A stretch of 64,000 nt of DNA from Vitis vinifera (GCF_030704535.1 NC_081817.1:821001-885000), one strand, 5' to 3'. Shown: positions 37,425-49,049, counted from the stretch's first letter. Notes: generated from the sequence alone by a model not told the origin. Numbers and translations are program-made.

Positions 37425-40400
37425 ATAGATGGAAAATAAATTTTAAAAATAAAAATAGATATAGAAATAAATAATAATAAAATAATAAAAAAGACTGAAA
37501 AGTTAGAATTTAACATAATTGTAAAGTTCACTAGCACAAAAAACAAGATGAGGATTAGAAGAAAGGTTCCAAAAAGAGCACAGAAGCATTCAAGCCTCCA
37601 AATAACAAAGAGCTACAAACAACAAACTCCAAAATGAAACATGGCACTGTATATGCTGATTGAACTTTATAAGTCCCAATAATGAAAGAAAAATATATTA
37701 AAAGGATTAAATAACTGTATCCAAGAACTAGGAGCAGAAAGAGTACTAAACCTGGCGCAAAAATCGTAAGCTCCGATAATCAGGTACAAGGCCACCAATT
37801 TGAGAAGTGGAAATAAAAGCATATCCTTGAGTTGGCCTCAAAACTGAATTTCTATTGTCAATCCTAAATGTGTACTTTAGAGATGAAAGTAAACCATGTC
37901 CCAGCTGCCTCCTTACTGCCCTGGATGACATTTGAGAAGGATCCGTTAAGGTGCGCCACAAAAGATTGTAAGTCAAGTCATGCCGCTTGGTCGAAATTAG
38001 GCCAAGATTCAGGCCCAATGAACGTTCTTTGTAAGAGGAGAACTTTAGCCAATCTTGGGAAAGCAGAGATACTCTTGCCAGCATAGGAGTTACCATTCCT
38101 TTGAATCTGGGCAAAGAAACACCAGCGCTTATCTCTGATGATTGGTCCCAACCATAAACTAAAGAACCATCCCAAAGATCTCCATATCCAAACAGATTTT
38201 TCAACTTAAGTGATCCTTCAAGCGACCAAGTTCTAGCCTACAAAAGTATTTTACAAAGTAAAAAATCATAAGAAAGAAGCATGTGCATGTTTCCATAAAC
38301 ACTATAACTGTATTTCAAAGAGCAACATCAAAGCGCACAAATACTGAGAAACACAACTTACCAATAAACATTAGAAACCTTTTTTTTTTTTAATAGGTAA
38401 AAGCACAGAATAAGTATATATTAATAAAGTTTATTCATGGGTATTTGAGATATACAAGTGTAACACCAATGACACCTGTCCATTTATGCTCTGCCACACA
38501 TGATTGTAAAAAAAATGGCGTGACTGTTTACATGATTGTACATGTGCTAGTGCATAAGCAACAAAAACATACTTCCCTTTTTTGTATGACTAAGTCATCC
38601 ACATTATTGATGTGTGCATTATGCTCATTTTATGCAATAAATATGCATGGAACCTTAAATATGTAATTGTATCTTAACATATAGGCATCATGGCTCTGAG
38701 AAGAATGGATACCCACAAACACAAAAAATTAAGAACTAATGTGTAAATTTGTAAGACTCCAAACCAAGGTGAAACTAATCACCAAGATTTTACCACAAGA
38801 CATATCAAAGCGATTGTTGAAGTTAATAGAGGTTGAGCCAGGCCTGCCTATAAAAAAAAATAAAAAAATAAAAAGAGGTTGAGACAAGCCTAAGTTTCAT
38901 GTTTTTTCTGGAATCTAACACTCTAACCTTGAATGATACAAATTAGTTGTCAATGTGTTAGATAGCTAGTTTAGGTTGACAATTTTGTTCCAAACATTAC
39001 TGGATTCACTCTATGTACTTCCTAGGGCTTACACTAGCCCTTAAAAGCTTGAGATCATCAATTCTAACATAGAGTCATTCAGGTAAGTATGGTATTAAAT
39101 AATGGTAAAAAAAAAAAGGGCAGATAACAGCTTTGCAATGATGCACAAAATTAATGGGTAGTAAAAACACAAGTTTTTAAGGATCACCCAAGCACCCCAA
39201 AAGAGCTCTCAAGCACCCCTTGCAAGCGCTCAAGCGCTTGGAGCAATGCTCACATATTTTCTTGTAATTTTTAAACTCTGTGTTTTTATGATTAATGTTA
39301 TTAGACTCAACTCCTTGGAGTTTTGTCCATATAAATTACATCTTATGATGTTGAATAGCACACACATTCTAAACTACAATTGTCCTTATTCTACTGAGCA
39401 TTCCCAATACTCTTTTTTTTTTTATAGATAAAGGAAATTCATTAAAAGCCAAAAGGCTAAAGAGAGTATACACGAAGTATACCAAGATACAAAGGATCAA
39501 GAAACAAAAGGTTCTGACCCTTACTTGGTGGCTAACCAGTTTACAAAATCAAACAACGCTAAAGTATGATCCTTAATATATACCCTAGCCCAATTCACAA
39601 AAGTGTACAAAAAAATGGATTTGATATCTTGATCGTTTCTTTCCACATCATCGAAGGCTCTTCTATTTCTTTCTTTCCAAATAGTCCACATTAGGCAAAG
39701 GGGGGCAGTTTTCCATGCTTTCTCCCTTTTCTTGCCCACAAAAGATCCATACCATGCCAGGAGATTCCTTTTCACAGAGGAGTGCATCACCCATTGCACC
39801 CCAAAAAGGGAGAAGGTTAGATACCATAACATTCTGGCCTTCTCACAAAACAGGAGAAGGTGATCAATAGACTCCTCCTCGTTTTTACACAAGAAGCACC
39901 TGTTGGGGATGTTCCAACCAAATCTCTTTAGGCGATCAGTGGTGAGTAGTCTGTTCCAAGCCGCCTCCCAACCAAAGAAACTAGCCCTGGTTGGAGCCCA
40001 GGACTTCCAGATAGTACTGACTGGGAAGGGGTGGTTGATGCCCATTGAGAGTGAGCTATAAAAACACTTAACAGAGAAGGTCCCATTCTTATTTGCTTTC
40101 CACCTGAGCGAGTCATCCACACCTCTTCTAATAGCCAAAGGATGAAGCTTGCTTAATAAGTTTTCCACTTCTCCCACCTCCCAATCATTGAGGTGTCTGT
40201 TGAAACGAGGTCCCCAGCTACCCCCAGCTTCGTCCTCCTCCCAGGCCTCAGCAACCAAGCCTTCTTTGTTGACTGAGAGATTAAATAAGATGGGAAAAGC
40301 TTCTTCTAGAGATTGATTTTCACACCACAAGTCCTTCCAAAACTTCACTCTGGTGCCATCCCCTACAAGAAAGCGGGAGTGAGATCGAAAGTCTTCCCAA

Positions 40401-43400
40401 CCGTTTCTAATGGCCTTCCAAACGCCCACCCCATAGCGATCTCTACCACCTTTTGAGCACCAACCCCCATCTTGAAGGTCATATTTACTAGAGATAATTT
40501 GCTTCCAAAGGGAGTCGTTCTCATTGGCAAATCTCCACAACCACTTACCAAGAAGGGCCTTATTAAAAATAGCTAGGCTGCGTATGCCCAAGCCTCCATC
40601 CTTTTTAGCGGCACAAATAACCTTCCAACACACCAAGTGAGGTTTGTTTTCTAAAGCGCCCCCTCCCCATAAGAAATCCCTTTGGATTTTTTCGAGTCTT
40701 GCACAAACTCTCTTCGGGATCACAAAGAGAGAGAGAAAGTAGGTTGGGAGGCTAGAGAGGGTGCTTTTTAATAAGGTTAGACGGCCACCTTTGGAAAGGT
40801 ATTGCCTTTTCCAAAGAGACAATCTTTTCCTGAATCTTTCTTCCACTGCATCCCACGCACTAGTGGATTTGTAGGGGGCTCCAAGGGGAAGACCCAGGTA
40901 GGAAGTAGGTAAACATCCAATCTTACATCCCAAAATTGAGACGAGGGACTCCATGGGAGGGCACTCCCCCACTGGGATGGCCTCAGACTTGCTCAAATTG
41001 ACTTTTAGCCCTGAAATCGCCTCAAATCACATGAAAGTCCAGCTAAGGTATTGCAACTGAACTGCATCGGTGTCGCAGAAGATTAAGGTATCATCGGCGA
41101 ATAGGAGATGGGAAACGATCAGCCCCTCTCTGCCTCTTCCTCCCACTTTGAAGCCAGAAAAAAACCCCTCATTTCTTGCACGTGACAGCAGCTGGCTAAG
41201 AGCTTCCATGGCAAAAAGAAAGAGGTAGGGGGAGAGAGGGTCTCCTTGCCTCAATCCCCTAGAACTACGGAAGAAGCCCGTGGGGCACCCATTGATGAGG
41301 ATCGAGAATGAGGCCGTGGACCAACACCATTTCATCCAATTGATCCATTTGTGCCCAAATCCCATTCTAGACATCACATCTATGAGGAAGTTCCAATTTA
41401 CATGGTCAAAAGCCTTCTCAATGTCCAATTTAAGGAGGAGGCCCGACACGTTGTCTTTTAATCTAGAATCAAGGGCTTCGTTGGCAATAAGAACAGCGTC
41501 TAGAATCTGTCTCCCATGGACGAAAGCTTGCTGCGAATCAGATATCACCTCTCCCATCACTGATTTCAGCCTATTAGCAAGGACTTTGGCTAGTAGTTTG
41601 TATACACTCCCTACCAAGCTGATTGGTCTGAATTCTCTTAGGTCTTCAGCCCCTTCCTTCTTGGGTATGAGCAAAAGAAACGTGGAGTTCAAACTTCTCT
41701 GGAAGGTCCCATGGAGGTGAAACTCTCTGAAGAGCTCCAAAATTTCTAATTTGACAACATCCCAGCAAAACAACCAAAAGGCCATTGTAAATCCGTCCGG
41801 GCCTGGAGCTTTGTCGCCACAGCAGCTGCTTAGGGCTGCATAGATTTCCTCCTCAGAAAACTCAACTTCTAGGCTGCTGGCCAAGCCTTCTCCCAGCTCC
41901 TTGAAGTTAAGGCCATTGATATTAGGCCTCCAATCCCCAGGTTCTGAGAGGAGGGATTTATAGGCCCTACAAACGCCTTCTTTTAAGTCATCACTAGAAG
42001 AGAGAGTGACCTCATTTATTCTAATTTTAGATATGAAGTTCTTCCTTGCCCTAGCATTGGCCATTTTGTGGAAGTATTTGGTGTTCTTGTCGCCTTCTTT
42101 TAGCCAAATTTCTCTTGACTTCTGTCTCCAAGAAGTTTCTTCCAACAGAGCCCATTTCTTGTAGTCCTCAAGAGCCTGATTTTTAGCCTCTACTTCGCTA
42201 GCAGTGAGGGGACCGTCATTCTCCCTGGACTCCCAACGCTGCAGGCGAGAGAAGGCTTCTGCTCTATTGAGAGAGACATTGCCTATCACCTCCTTGTTCC
42301 AGTTCTTCAAGTCCTTCTTGAGCGCCTTGAGCTTCTCAGCAATGCAGTGGCTACTAGAACCATCAACAGAATACCCATTCCACCAGCTTCGGACTAGGTC
42401 TTGGAAACCATCAATTTTTAGCCACATATTTTCAAACCGGAAAGGGCTTTTGCCTGAGGAGAATCCTCCAGCTTGAAGGACTATAGGATTATGGTCAGAA
42501 ATCAAACGAGGGAGAGCAGCTTGGGTGATGGCGGAAAAGTGGTCTTCCCACTGGTCCGAAAACAGAAAACGGTCCAGTTTAGAGGCAGCTTGAGAGTTCA
42601 AACCCCCTATCCAAGTGTAAGGGCCTCCAGCCAGAGGAAGCTCCTTTAGCCCCAATTCCCCTATAACCTCTGAGAATCTTCTCATTTCAGTTGTGAGCCT
42701 AAGGGAGTTCCTTCTTTCCTCTGGGAATCTAACAGCATTGAAGTCCCCTCCTAAGCACCAGGGGTCCTCCCAGAGGCCACGGATGGCACTAAGTTCCTCC
42801 CAAAAATCCTCCTTTTCACTGCTAATCACCGGCCCATATACCCCAGAAAAAATCCAAGTGAAACCATCGACACAGTTTCTGAAACGGATAGAGATAGAGT
42901 ACCCCCCTCTTTCTACCTCCAAGTTCTCCAAAACTCTGTTGTCCCAGAGGAGCAGGAGACCTCCTGCCGCACCCCTAGCATCAACAGAGGCCCAATTAAG
43001 AAATCTTCCAATACCCACACTGTTGACCATTTGCTGAGACATCTCTTTCACCTTCGTCTCCAAAAGGCAAACCAAATCTGGTTTTTGGTTCCTTACCACG
43101 CCCTTGATCAACTTTTTTTTCTCTGAGTCATTAAGCCCGCGAACATTCCAACAGAGAATTTTAATTCTCATTAGTCAACTGGTACCAAATCCCAGGAATT
43201 GTGGCCGGACTTTTTGGCTAACCCTGAAGTTTCCCCATAACTAACAGAGCATTCCAACCTTTTTAACTCTCTTTCGAAACGGGTGGTGCAAGATTTTTTC
43301 TTCTTTCGTCGCTTGCAAAGGGTGCTATTTCCCGTCCTCAGCTTCAATTTCTCAAGTAAATTCAGAATTTCAACCTCGTGTCCTTCGACAGGCATTCCCA

Positions 43401-46400
43401 AGACTTTGCTAAAATGGAAGAGATTGGAAATCTCCTCCTTTGACCATACTTCTTCGCGCGGGGAGATATCCGTGTGGTCCTTCTGCTTCGCCGCAAAATC
43501 GGGCCTCAGGACCACTGTCGACCCATCTCTAAGCATCAAGGACAGAGGAATCGGCGTCTCTTCAGTCTCTCTTGACGTCGGATCCGACTGTCCAGAGCAT
43601 CCCCTTTCCCTCTCGGATCCCGTAACCAAGAATGGAGTAGAAGAAGGAGAAGAAGGCATCCCATTCAAGGGGGGTGGAGGGGGCAAGAGCATACCTTGAA
43701 GATTGCGGCCTTCGGCAGTGGGAGGGAGGTCATTTGCCGATGTTACTTCCAAATGGGACGGCGCTTCCAACTGGGGGCTCTCAGCGGAGAGTCCTCTCCT
43801 CCGGCGCGGGGAGTGGGAAGGGGTTCCCAGCCCTAAGTCACTGGAAGAAACTGGGCCAAGGGGTATATAAGTGTTTCCCAGAGGCTGGGCCTTCCCTAGC
43901 CCAGGCCCAATGGGGCAGGCCAGGTTCGGGTGGGCCGAGGAGTCCAGACCAAGGCCCAAATCCAAATCGCAGGCAAGGGCCTGGTGGGCAGTTGACATTG
44001 ACTTGTCTGAGGCGTCGTCTCTCCCCAAAGCCGGCGGAGACAGCTTTACAGGCTGCGGAGGCAGCTTTTCAGGCTGCGGGGGCGGCTTTTCAGGCTGCGA
44101 AAGGGCTGAGGAAGAGGGCGGAAAGCCCACGCTCCCCTCGGCGCGTGAGTGGGACCCTTCGTCGTCCTTGCGCTTCCAAACACCGGGCCCCTGGGAAGGG
44201 AGCACAGTGGAGATGCAGGGTTCTTCTTCCCACCAGAGCTGCATAGCGAAACAAGAGGAGCCGGCGACCACCTGCAGAGAACTTGGGTGATGCCAGTCTC
44301 TGGTTTCGATGAGGATTCTGGCCCACTTGAGATTCCGACGTTCGGCTGTGTTTTCATCCACAGCCACAAATCTTCCACAAGAGTCCCCAAACCTCTTGAA
44401 TAGGCTTCTTCCCCATAGGTGCAGGGGGAGGCCTAAAATTTTGACCCATACAAGGCGCGAATCCCCGTTGTCCTCCTTAAGGCAGCCCACTGAAGGCTTC
44501 CATTTTTCAAGGTGGAAGCTTCTTCCTCTAAAGCTTTTCTCCCCTAAATTAAGCACCCTCTCAGCTTCGTCCGCAAACTCAAATTCCAAAAACAATAGGT
44601 TTTCCCTCATGTTAGACAGCCAGAGGTTCCCTTCTAGGAGCCAGGTATTTTTCGCCCAAGCCCCGAAGGAAACGGGATCAGGGAGGCGGTCTGAGTCTCC
44701 CTTCCAAAGGCCAATCAGACACCTATCCAGCATTTCCTCATTTCTCACAAGAGATTCTTTATCAGCTTCTAACCAGATGGCATCGCGGGGCGCGGGACAA
44801 ACCCGAAGGGGGATGGAGGCTTTGTCCACTCCTCTGTTAGGCAGAGCTTGAGGTAGAGCACCTTTCCATTGAAAGGGAGAGACACCCAAGCTTTTCAGTT
44901 TACTGACGAGCAGATTCCAGCCTCCAACGAGGCCCCCACCTTCTGGAAAAGCCAAGGAGAACCTTTTGTTCTCCACATCCCTTACAACGCAAAACAGGAA
45001 TCTCCCTGCTTTGTTGCTTCGCAGTTCCAGGCTATAGTTTCTATCCCCTTCCGACCAAAACTTCTTGAAAGGAGTTCTTTCCTGTAGCACACAGCAAGTC
45101 TCAACCCCTTCAAGCAACAAAGATAGACTTTTCCCTCCAAATCTAATCCATGAAGAAGACTTAGGGCCTCTCTCACAGATTTTCCCACGCACTCTCCCTT
45201 TCTGCTCTTCTATGATAATCTCAAAAGTTTTCTTCTCAACACCAAACCAGCATCTACCTCCAGGTTTCATGGTTTTCCCAGCTTCTCCACCTGCTATTTC
45301 CTCAGTCCATTTCTAATCCAATAGATTCAACTCCTTGAAGGCTTCAACTCAGGGATCGATCGAAACGCAAATTTAGGATGATACCTGTTAGGTATGCAAC
45401 AATGCTGCTCCAATTGAAAAATGATTTTGAGATGAGTGTGTAAGGCTGGATATGGTTAGACACCAGTATGAGTCTTAGGATTACTCTTAAAAACCTAACT
45501 TGTATTTGAGCTTGAGTTGTGGTGGTTGACCACAAGTTGTTGAGGAGTTTGCTAAGAAGCACGAAGTGCTACATCATGGATGTAAAGACAAATGTAGGGC
45601 TAGTCTGCATAAGACCGTTAGGAGAAGGCAGCATCTGGTATAGGTAAATCTGTGTGCTTATTCTTTCAAATTAGTACATTTCTCTATGGTCAATTAAACC
45701 TATGAATTTTATATTTGTAAAGTTTTTGATAGATTATATAAGTAGCTTTACATACACATCATCTGTCTCGTGTGTGATTAGATTTTTATCCTAGTTCTTG
45801 AATGTCATGTCTTGACCAAATAAATTCATAAATGAGAATAAATAAATTTTTGTGTTTAAAAATCAAGATCACGTATTCACCCCTCCCAAAATTCGGAGAT
45901 TCAAGATAAGAACCTTCATTAGCAATTACAATATACTCCAAATGCCCACTTGAGCTTCCATCATAGACATACTTCAATGAATTAACTTGAAATTGGTCTT
46001 CTTTTGGTTAAATTTCTTAAATATATTATATCATACAACTTTTCCTTTTATAGGTAAATTTTTGTCCCCATTGGAACTTGAACCTGAACCTCCCACAAAC
46101 CTTCCCCATCCCTTTTACCACTTGAACCAGGCCTCAAGGGCATATTATATCCTACAACTAAATGACATCCAACTCAACTGTTAAGAAAATTAAGCTTAAA
46201 TAAAATATCCTAAACGAAATTTAACAAACCCAGTAGAGCTATCTGACCAAAACTCACTTTGTTGAACAACAATTGATTAAACAGTAGAGTTGGAGTTACT
46301 AATGTTGCATAAGCCTATTTCCAAACTGCCTTAAATGTGAGTCCTAACTCCTAACCCTCCACATCGATCCACAATAATCCTCAAGTTAAAAATGTGAGTC

Positions 46401-47125
46401 CTAATAAATGATGCTCAAGTCAAAGAATCATTGACAAACGTTAGTACAGTAGATCATCTAGTTTTTCATCCAAACAATACAATTCTATTTATCTTTTTTT
46501 CTCTTCTAAGCAACCAAACAGAGCATTTTTCACAACCGATGAACAAAATCAAAACAAGATACATTGAGCGTATACATATATAAAGAGAAAGAGAAAGAAC
46601 CTCAGGCTTGGTGAAAATGCCCAAGTCACCAGTGAGTGGATTCTTAGTTTCAACAACATCAACAATGACGTTAACAGTGCCAGGGAGCTCCGGCGGACCA
46701 CAATCAAGCGTAATACCAACGGAATCGAAGATACCGAAGCTATGAAACCTATGATTGGCGATGCCAGCAGCCTTGAGCAGCTCTTGCATTGTAGTGGCGT
46801 TCTTGATGGCTTCCAGTTCGGCTTCGATCAACGAGTCCTTGGTCTTGGTGTTTCCTTTAATCAGAACATCGTGAACTCGCAGCTTCACTTTCTCACTCGC
46901 CAATCGTCGGAACATGCTCTCCAATTTGCTACCATCCTCAGCCAATCTCGATTCTCTCGATTTTTCGCTCCTTGCTTCTTCTTCCTCATCCTCCTCCTCC
47001 GCTTCATCTTCATCTTCATCTTCGAAGTCGCCAACGCCGTCAGCCTGAGATTCTTCCCCTCCTTCTTCGTCGCCGTTAGGGTTTTCAGAGATCGGAGTCT
47101 CCTCTTGGTTTTCTTTCAGTGCCAT
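32435..47125 (-). CDS. SAM50: Sorting and assembly machinery component SAM50 (OMP85/BamA family)
   Basis: Mitochondrial outer-membrane beta-barrel protein that inserts other barrel proteins. Four exons, all in phase: 46601-47125, 37752-38237, 33453-33965, 32435-32515, giving 534 residues (Arabidopsis homologues are about 520-525 from memory). Exon 1 encodes an acidic Glu/Asp-rich N-terminus, then a single POTRA domain (about residues 72-165; VHDVLIKGNTKTKDSLIEAE, PPELPGTVNVIVDVVETKNP). Exons 2-4 encode the 16-strand barrel, with conserved LFGYGDLWDGSLVYG, DWLKFSSYKER, RQLGHGLLSSLKYTF, PERFFLGGNSSPVC and the closing strand ending in VQFSFSAT. Plant plastid OEP80/TOC75 differ, and the sequence fits At3g11070/At5g05520. 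Introns are very uneven: 8363, 3786 and 937 bp, the first two swollen by LINE insertions. No break in the coding sequence was found. Confidence 0.95.
32928..33232. mobile_element. MITE-like element A in SAM50 intron 3
   Basis: 305-bp AT-rich non-coding stretch starting GCTATGTTTGGTT and ending in the inverted copy AACCAAACATAGC. Its right end (inverted) resembles the left end of a second element at 34065-34387, so both belong to one family in opposite orientations. No clear target duplication was found, so the superfamily is open. Confidence 0.55.
34065..34387. mobile_element. MITE-like element B in SAM50 intron 2
   Basis: 323-bp AT-rich stretch starting GCTATGTTTGGTTATCAG and ending CTGGGAATCAAACATAAC, an imperfect terminal inverted repeat. 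Same family as the element at 32928-33232. No ORF. Confidence 0.5.
35680..37085 (-). mobile_element. Degenerate LINE 3' fragment in SAM50 intron 2
   Basis: Translating the minus strand in pieces gives words like the end of LINE ORF2: EERFKEGLVLWKRQFLLTGG (compare EERFRKRLSLWKRQYLSKGG in the LINE at 39.4-45.3 kb), then KDTWVLWKEGG and other short matches. Reading frames are interrupted many times and the 5' part is missing, so this is an old, 5'-truncated copy. It is in the same orientation as SAM50. Boundaries are approximate. Confidence 0.7.
37375..37421. repeat. (AT)n microsatellite in SAM50 intron 2
   Basis: About 23 uninterrupted AT units, likely highly variable in length. Confidence 0.95.
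39521..43171 (-). pseudogene. LINE ORF2: endonuclease, reverse transcriptase, zf-RVT; one in-frame stop
   Basis: The polyprotein begins MRIKILCWNVRGLNDSEKKK, the start of an APE-type endonuclease (GGDFNAVRFPEERRN and SDHNPIVL further on). The reverse transcriptase domain follows (FRPISLVGSVYKLLAKVLA, KLDIEKAFDHVNW, SRGLRQGDPLSPYLF, LLFADDTLIF). After an in-frame TGA at 41027-41029 the same frame continues to 39521, with the LINE RT C-terminus (LGLPLG, LWKRQYLSKGG, WIWK-type tryptophans) and a zf-RVT domain with Cys/His residues (CFLCKNEEESIDHLLLFCEK). Total frame is 1217 codons. The single stop falls between the FADD catalytic motif and the C-terminal domains, so this copy cannot make full-length ORF2 protein without read-through. 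Confidence 0.93.
43171..45270 (-). CDS. LINE ORF1: DUF4283-type RNA-binding protein
   Basis: Open frame of 699 codons upstream of ORF2. The middle part (about residues 190-350) resembles the DUF4283 domain found in plant LINE ORF1 and related proteins (WLSNMRENLLFLEFEFADEA, SFHLEKWKPSVGCLKEDNGD, VWVKILGLPLHLWGRSLFKR). The C-terminal half is Pro/Ser-rich and low complexity, with QPEKPPPQPEKLPPQPVKLS repeats, then a basic stretch CKRRKKKKS. I see no CCHC zinc knuckle. By analogy it would bind LINE RNA as a chaperone. Its stop codon overlaps the ORF2 start as TAATG. Confidence 0.85.
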   Translation of the reverse strand: MKPGGRCWFGVEKKTFEIIIEEQKGRVRGKICERGPKSSSWIRFGGKSLSLLLEGVETCCVLQERTPFKKFWSEGDRNYSLELRSNKAGRFLFCVVRDVENKRFSLAFPEGGGLVGGWNLLVSKLKSLGVSPFQWKGALPQALPNRGVDKASIPLRVCPAPRDAIWLEADKESLVRNEEMLDRCLIGLWKGDSDRLPDPVSFGAWAKNTWLLEGNLWLSNMRENLLFLEFEFADEAERVLNLGEKSFRGRSFHLEKWKPSVGCLKEDNGDSRLVWVKILGLPLHLWGRSLFKRFGDSCGRFVAVDENTAERRNLKWARILIETRDWHHPSSLQVVAGSSCFAMQLWWEEEPCISTVLPSQGPGVWKRKDDEGSHSRAEGSVGFPPSSSALSQPEKPPPQPEKLPPQPVKLSPPALGRDDASDKSMSTAHQALACDLDLGLGLDSSAHPNLACPIGPGLGKAQPLGNTYIPLGPVSSSDLGLGTPSHSPRRRRGLSAESPQLEAPSHLEVTSANDLPPTAEGRNLQGMLLPPPPPLNGMPSSPSSTPFLVTGSERERGCSGQSDPTSRETEETPIPLSLMLRDGSTVVLRPDFAAKQKDHTDISPREEVWSKEEISNLFHFSKVLGMPVEGHEVEILNLLEKLKLRTGNSTLCKRRKKKKSCTTRFERELKRLECSVSYGETSGLAKKSGHNSWDLVPVD
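46045..46145 (-). mobile_element. tRNA-derived SINE fragment in SAM50 intron 1
   Basis: On the minus strand, TGGTTCAAGTGG at 46118-46129 fits the pol III A-box consensus (TRGYNNARNNGG) and GGTTCAAGTTCC at 46073-46084 fits a plant-SINE B box, 45 bp apart start to start. Between them is a G-rich run (GGGATGGGGAAGG) as in tRNA-derived SINE heads. No intact tRNA cloverleaf is formed. Ends are approximate. Confidence 0.55.
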
Positions 47126-49049
47126 TGACGGAGATTAGAGGCGGAAACAGTAATTTTGCTTGTAGTTCAGACGATTTGTGACAAATGCCTTTTATTTATA
47201 CATATGATGCTTTGCTTTGCTTTCCTTTGGGGTGTGAGAATATAGCCTCCATCTGATCTGGCACGATCCTGCGCCCAAATCTGCTGTCCATCTTTCCATC
47301 GGTTGATTCCACCAAAACTGGGACCCAATCGACTTTACACCGTAGGATTATAATCGTAAATAAATAAATCGAAGAAGAATTATATATAATCTTAAAACAA
47401 CCAAGAAAAATAAATTTTGAAAAGAAAAAAAAATGGATATAGAATGGGGGAAAAATATAAAAAATGAACAATCTTATTAAAAGAATGAACGTATCAAACC
47501 TTTTGGTTGTAATTACTTAATTATTTATATTTTAAATTTATTTTATCTTTGATTATAATCTTTATTAAAAAATAGTACGAAATTAAAAATTAAAAGATAT
47601 AAAAATTATGACTGCTCACAATTCTTTGTACTAATAAGATAATAATAAAAAAATTAGGGTTATGTTAGGGTACCGAAAAGTGCTTTTTCGGAAATATTAA
47701 CATTTCCTCGTATCCATATTTAAAAAAACAAAAAAAGAAAAAAGAAAAAAAAAATGCACACATTTTTTAAAATTTAAGACAAATTACAAAGGTTAAAATA
47801 AGTCCATTTTCAGCTAAAATGTGAAAAGATGATTAATTCCAAAAACTATATAAATTCCACTTAATTTTTTTTATCTGTATCAAAGCAATCATTTTCACCC
47901 TTCAATTCATCGTCTCACTCTATAAACTCTTCTATGTTTTTCTGCACTGTCCTCTGTTTGGCTACTGAGAAAACAAAAGGTCAAAAGGAAAATCAAGCAG
48001 ATGATTTTAACTCATCAGCCCAAAGGATCCCTCATTGTGGGCTTCCCATAGGGATTAGCTTATTTCAATTGTGTTCCTTCACTTTCTCTGCAACCAAATG
48101 AACCCTAACTATTTTTTTTTTCTCATTTTCTTTCTTCTTCATCTTCTTCTTCTATTCAGTTTAAAGGAAATGGGGAAGTGTTCAAACCGAGGATTTTGAT
48201 TAAATCAAGGAGCCCATACATCAAAACCAGCAGGAACTAGTAATCCATACCGATGAATTCACAAGAAAAATATCGATTACTCTGATGAGAATATGAGCAA
48301 TGCTTCATCAGCAGTGTCCCCAGAAAATATATTAACAGCATCAGAAACAAAATATGAGACCTTTCTGTACTCTACAAATGAACAACAGCCAAATGACTTC
48401 CTTTTGAGGAGAGGTGGTGGGGAAAGCTCTTCCAGAGCTCTGGATTTGAACTGTTGACAAAAACCAAAGGCTTCAAATATCCATGATTTTGATCTTTAAT
48501 AAGGGTCCCTGTTTCATATGGGGAAGTTTGGTAAGTAGCCATCTGTAGAATAGGAAGGTGAAGTTGAATAGGTGTGTTGGGCAATGTTTTGAGTATTGTT
48601 ATTAGAAAACATCTTTCGACAAAGGTTCTTATAAAGAATTGTTAATTGTTTTTAAAAATAAAATTATGTTTGAAAACTCAAATATGAAAAACAATTTTCT
48701 CGACTTATTCTTTATGAAAATGTGACGAGCTTTTAATGTAAGGATTTTTAAGTATTCTTTATATTTTCAACTAATAGCTTATTTGACAATGTTTTTGAAA
48801 AGCATTTTTAAAAAACGTTTTGAAAAAAATCAAGTAAACTTGAAAAATCAATTACAATACTTTCTTAAAAAGCACTTGATAAGTGATATTCCAAAACAGT
48901 TTCTAGATAAAATGCTTCTAATAAAAACATTTTAAATGAAAACACTCCCAAACACACCATAAATATGCCTCAAATTTGTTTTACAAAACAACCTTATCCT
49001 CAAAACAAATTCTCAAAAACAAAGTTTTGTGGGAAGAAAAAAAAAAAAT
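47126..49049. other. Spacer: SAM50 promoter to 3' end of the HMG-box gene
   Basis: The first ~200 bp hold the SAM50 leader and promoter. 47480-47900 is very AT-rich. 48120-48170 is pyrimidine-rich (CTT repeats). 48372-48584 is less AT-rich and open on the minus strand, without a recognisable product; it could be part of the 3' UTR of the HMG-box gene or an alternative last exon. 48600-48960 is a dispersed AT-rich repeat (see repeat entry). Confidence 0.5.
48775..48957. repeat. Dispersed AT-rich repeat, copy 1
   Basis: Contains the 18-mer CTTGATAAGTGATATTCC at 48875-48892, found identically at 62826-62843. The ends are loosely inverted (TATTTGACAATGTTTTTG and AAAACACTCCCAAACAC), suggesting an old MITE-like element. 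Boundaries are approximate. Confidence 0.5.

Larger units (their letters stand above)
39413..45340 (-). mobile_element. Nearly full-length plant L1-type LINE inside SAM50 intron 1
   Basis: Non-LTR retrotransposon of about 5.9 kb. ORF1 (43171-45270) and ORF2 (39521-43171) overlap at a TAATG. The 3' end is marked by an 11-base T run at 39413-39423, the poly(A) tail of a minus-strand element, preceded by ATAGATAAAGG-type LINE 3' sequence. The 5' boundary near 45340 is estimated. Long ORFs with only one interrupting stop suggest a fairly recent insertion. It lies in the same transcriptional orientation as SAM50, and accounts for most of that gene's 8.4-kb intron. No perfect target-site duplication was found; a weak 20-bp direct similarity is reported in the findings. 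Confidence 0.92.

Noticed and set aside
41280-44851. Several long plus-strand ORFs over the LINE
   Set aside because: Antisense shadows of LINE ORF1 and ORF2, with no domain of their own.
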